Origin: Bacillus_BD oryzisoli
Lineage (GTDB): Bacteria; Bacillota; Bacilli; Bacillales; Cytobacillaceae
Assembly (NCBI RefSeq): GCF_036670025.1
Contig: NZ_CP137640.1
Coordinates: 4,746,001 to 4,810,000, forward strand
Reading direction: 5' to 3'
DNA: 64,000 bases
Shown one piece after another: positions 63,076 through 64,000 of the stretch. The translations under genes and the position numbers were made by a program. Positions within the stretch are counted from its first letter, which is position 1. Each line of letters starts with the position of its first letter. The notes below the pieces were generated by a model. That model worked only from the letters and a program-made list of their open reading frames with translations, was not told the DNA's origin and searched no databases.

Positions 63076-64000
63076 GTAATCGTAAAGAACCAACAAGAAG
63101 ACAAGGGGTTGGATTTGGACCGCACGGCGGAATGGGAGCCCCGGTTCAAAAAGCAAAGGATTTTAAAGGGACGTTAAAAAGATTAATCCGCTATTTAGCT
63201 CCCTATCGTTTCCAACTACTGACTGTTTTGGTTGCCGCGATATTAAGTACCGTTTTTTCGATATTGGGACCGAAAATCCTTGGAATGGCTACGACAAAAA
63301 TTTTTGAAGGCCTGATGGAAAAATTCAAAGGCATACCTGGTGCCGGAATTGATTTTGAGTATTTATTCAGGATCCTCGTTTTGTTAGCCGGTCTATATTT
63401 ATTCAGTTCTTTATTCATGTGGATTCAACAATATGTGATGGCCGGCGTGGCACAAAAAACCGTTTATACACTTCGGGAAGAAGCGAAAGCAAAAATTAAC
63501 ACTTTGCCGTTAAAGTATTTTGATAGTACAACAACAGGTGAAACATTAAGCCGGATTGTCAATGATGTCGATAATATTAGTACAACACTGCAGCAAAGCT
63601 TAACCCAGTTTATCACTTCGATTGTGACTATTATTGGTGTTATTATCATGATGCTTACAATTAGTCCCGTTATGACACTAATTTTACTTGTTACTTTGCC
63701 GCTTAGCGCTGTCATCACGATGGTCGTGGCGAAAAAATCACAACGGTATTTTGTCGGACAGCAGAAGACTTTGGGTCAATTAAGCGGCCATGTCGAAGAA
63801 ATGTATACGGGCCATGAGGTCGTTAAAGCTTTTGGTCACGAAAAGAAAGCAATTGAAAAATTTTCAGCCGTTAATGAAGAATTATTTCAATATGGCTGGA
63901 AAGCCCAATTCCTTTCCGGCATCATCATGCCTTTAATGTCATTCGTTGGTAACCTTGCTTATGTTCTCATTAGTATCGTCGGCGGTATTTTTGTCACTAA
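63072..64000 (+). CDS. ABC exporter half-transporter, subunit 2 (YfiC-like), 3' partial
   Basis: Starts ATG 63072 within ATGA shared with the previous stop; open to the window end, about 309 residues seen. The N-terminus is extended and basic/Gly-rich (MSNRKEPTRRQGVGFGPHGG), then membrane helices of the ABC exporter fold with LPLKYFDSTTTGETLSRIVNDVDNI, the coupling-helix region, and GHVEEMYTGHEVVKAFGHE. The ATPase domain lies beyond the window. It forms a heterodimeric multidrug-type exporter with the upstream subunit; substrate unknown. Confidence 0.9.
   Translation, partial: MSNRKEPTRRQGVGFGPHGGMGAPVQKAKDFKGTLKRLIRYLAPYRFQLLTVLVAAILSTVFSILGPKILGMATTKIFEGLMEKFKGIPGAGIDFEYLFRILVLLAGLYLFSSLFMWIQQYVMAGVAQKTVYTLREEAKAKINTLPLKYFDSTTTGETLSRIVNDVDNISTTLQQSLTQFITSIVTIIGVIIMMLTISPVMTLILLVTLPLSAVITMVVAKKSQRYFVGQQKTLGQLSGHVEEMYTGHEVVKAFGHEKKAIEKFSAVNEELFQYGWKAQFLSGIIMPLMSFVGNLAYVLISIVGGIFVT

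Overview
The window reads as chromosomal DNA of a Bacillaceae species (Bacillus in the broad sense). It is AT-rich, has strong AGGAGG-type ribosome binding sites and many TTG/GTG starts. Its gene order resembles the B. subtilis ytkD-dps / men / glg / trnB-rrnB neighbourhood: the 21-tRNA array behind the rRNA operon has the order I remember for B. subtilis trnB. I cannot name the genus or species from sequence alone.

Layout. 1-2.5 kb: end of an ABC importer operon (NMT1/SsuA-like binding protein, ATPase, permease). 2.6-11.8 kb: housekeeping and stress genes (ytkD-type Nudix, dps, ytzI, cls, yidD, beta-carbonic anhydrase), a zinc-binding lipoprotein behind two Zur boxes, and a YkoG/YkoH-like two-component system with two PepSY proteins. 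11.9-19.6 kb: menaquinone genes menF-D-H-B-E (minus) with menA divergent. 19.7-27.6 kb: glycogen operon glgB-C-D-A-P. 28.1-35.1 kb: minus-strand rRNA operon 16S-23S-5S followed by 21 tRNAs, with rRNA promoters at 35.2-35.35 kb. 35.4-42.6 kb: small membrane protein, EamA and MgtC proteins, tRNA-Ala(GGC) with a 1.45-kb insertion behind it, aroD and a formate/nitrite channel. 42.7-46 kb: one-carbon genes fhs-folD-fchA. 46.3-52.1 kb: MerR/coiled-coil protein, SRAP protein, a broken tautomerase gene, EAL and CBS-GGDEF proteins, VanW protein. 52.2-54.3 kb: formate dehydrogenase with an in-frame TGA and a SECIS hairpin. 54.4-57.1 kb: a structured RNA region and the carboxynorspermidine synthase/decarboxylase pair. 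57.3-61.1 kb: VWA-like protein, alkA/ogt repair pair, NERD pseudogene, tandem repeats, small membrane protein. 61.3-64 kb: heterodimeric ABC exporter, cut by the window end.

How it fits together. Formate is a recurring theme: a channel, formate-THF ligase, a FolD that lacks the cyclohydrolase lysine and glutamine, a separate FchA cyclohydrolase, and a selenocysteine formate dehydrogenase behind an FNR-type promoter. This suggests oxygen-limited growth with formate exchange.

The strongest candidate for something undescribed is the insertion at tRNA-Ala (37.6-39.1 kb). A gene for a putative PD-(D/E)XK nuclease with a C-terminal winged helix is bracketed by two homologous 176-bp nested palindromes, all between the intact tRNA and a 50-bp copy of its 3' half. 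Other points of note are the structured RNA before the polyamine genes, with two ACAGGAYGU hairpins, and a duplicated tRNA-Lys 5' half fused to a long hairpin inside the tRNA array.
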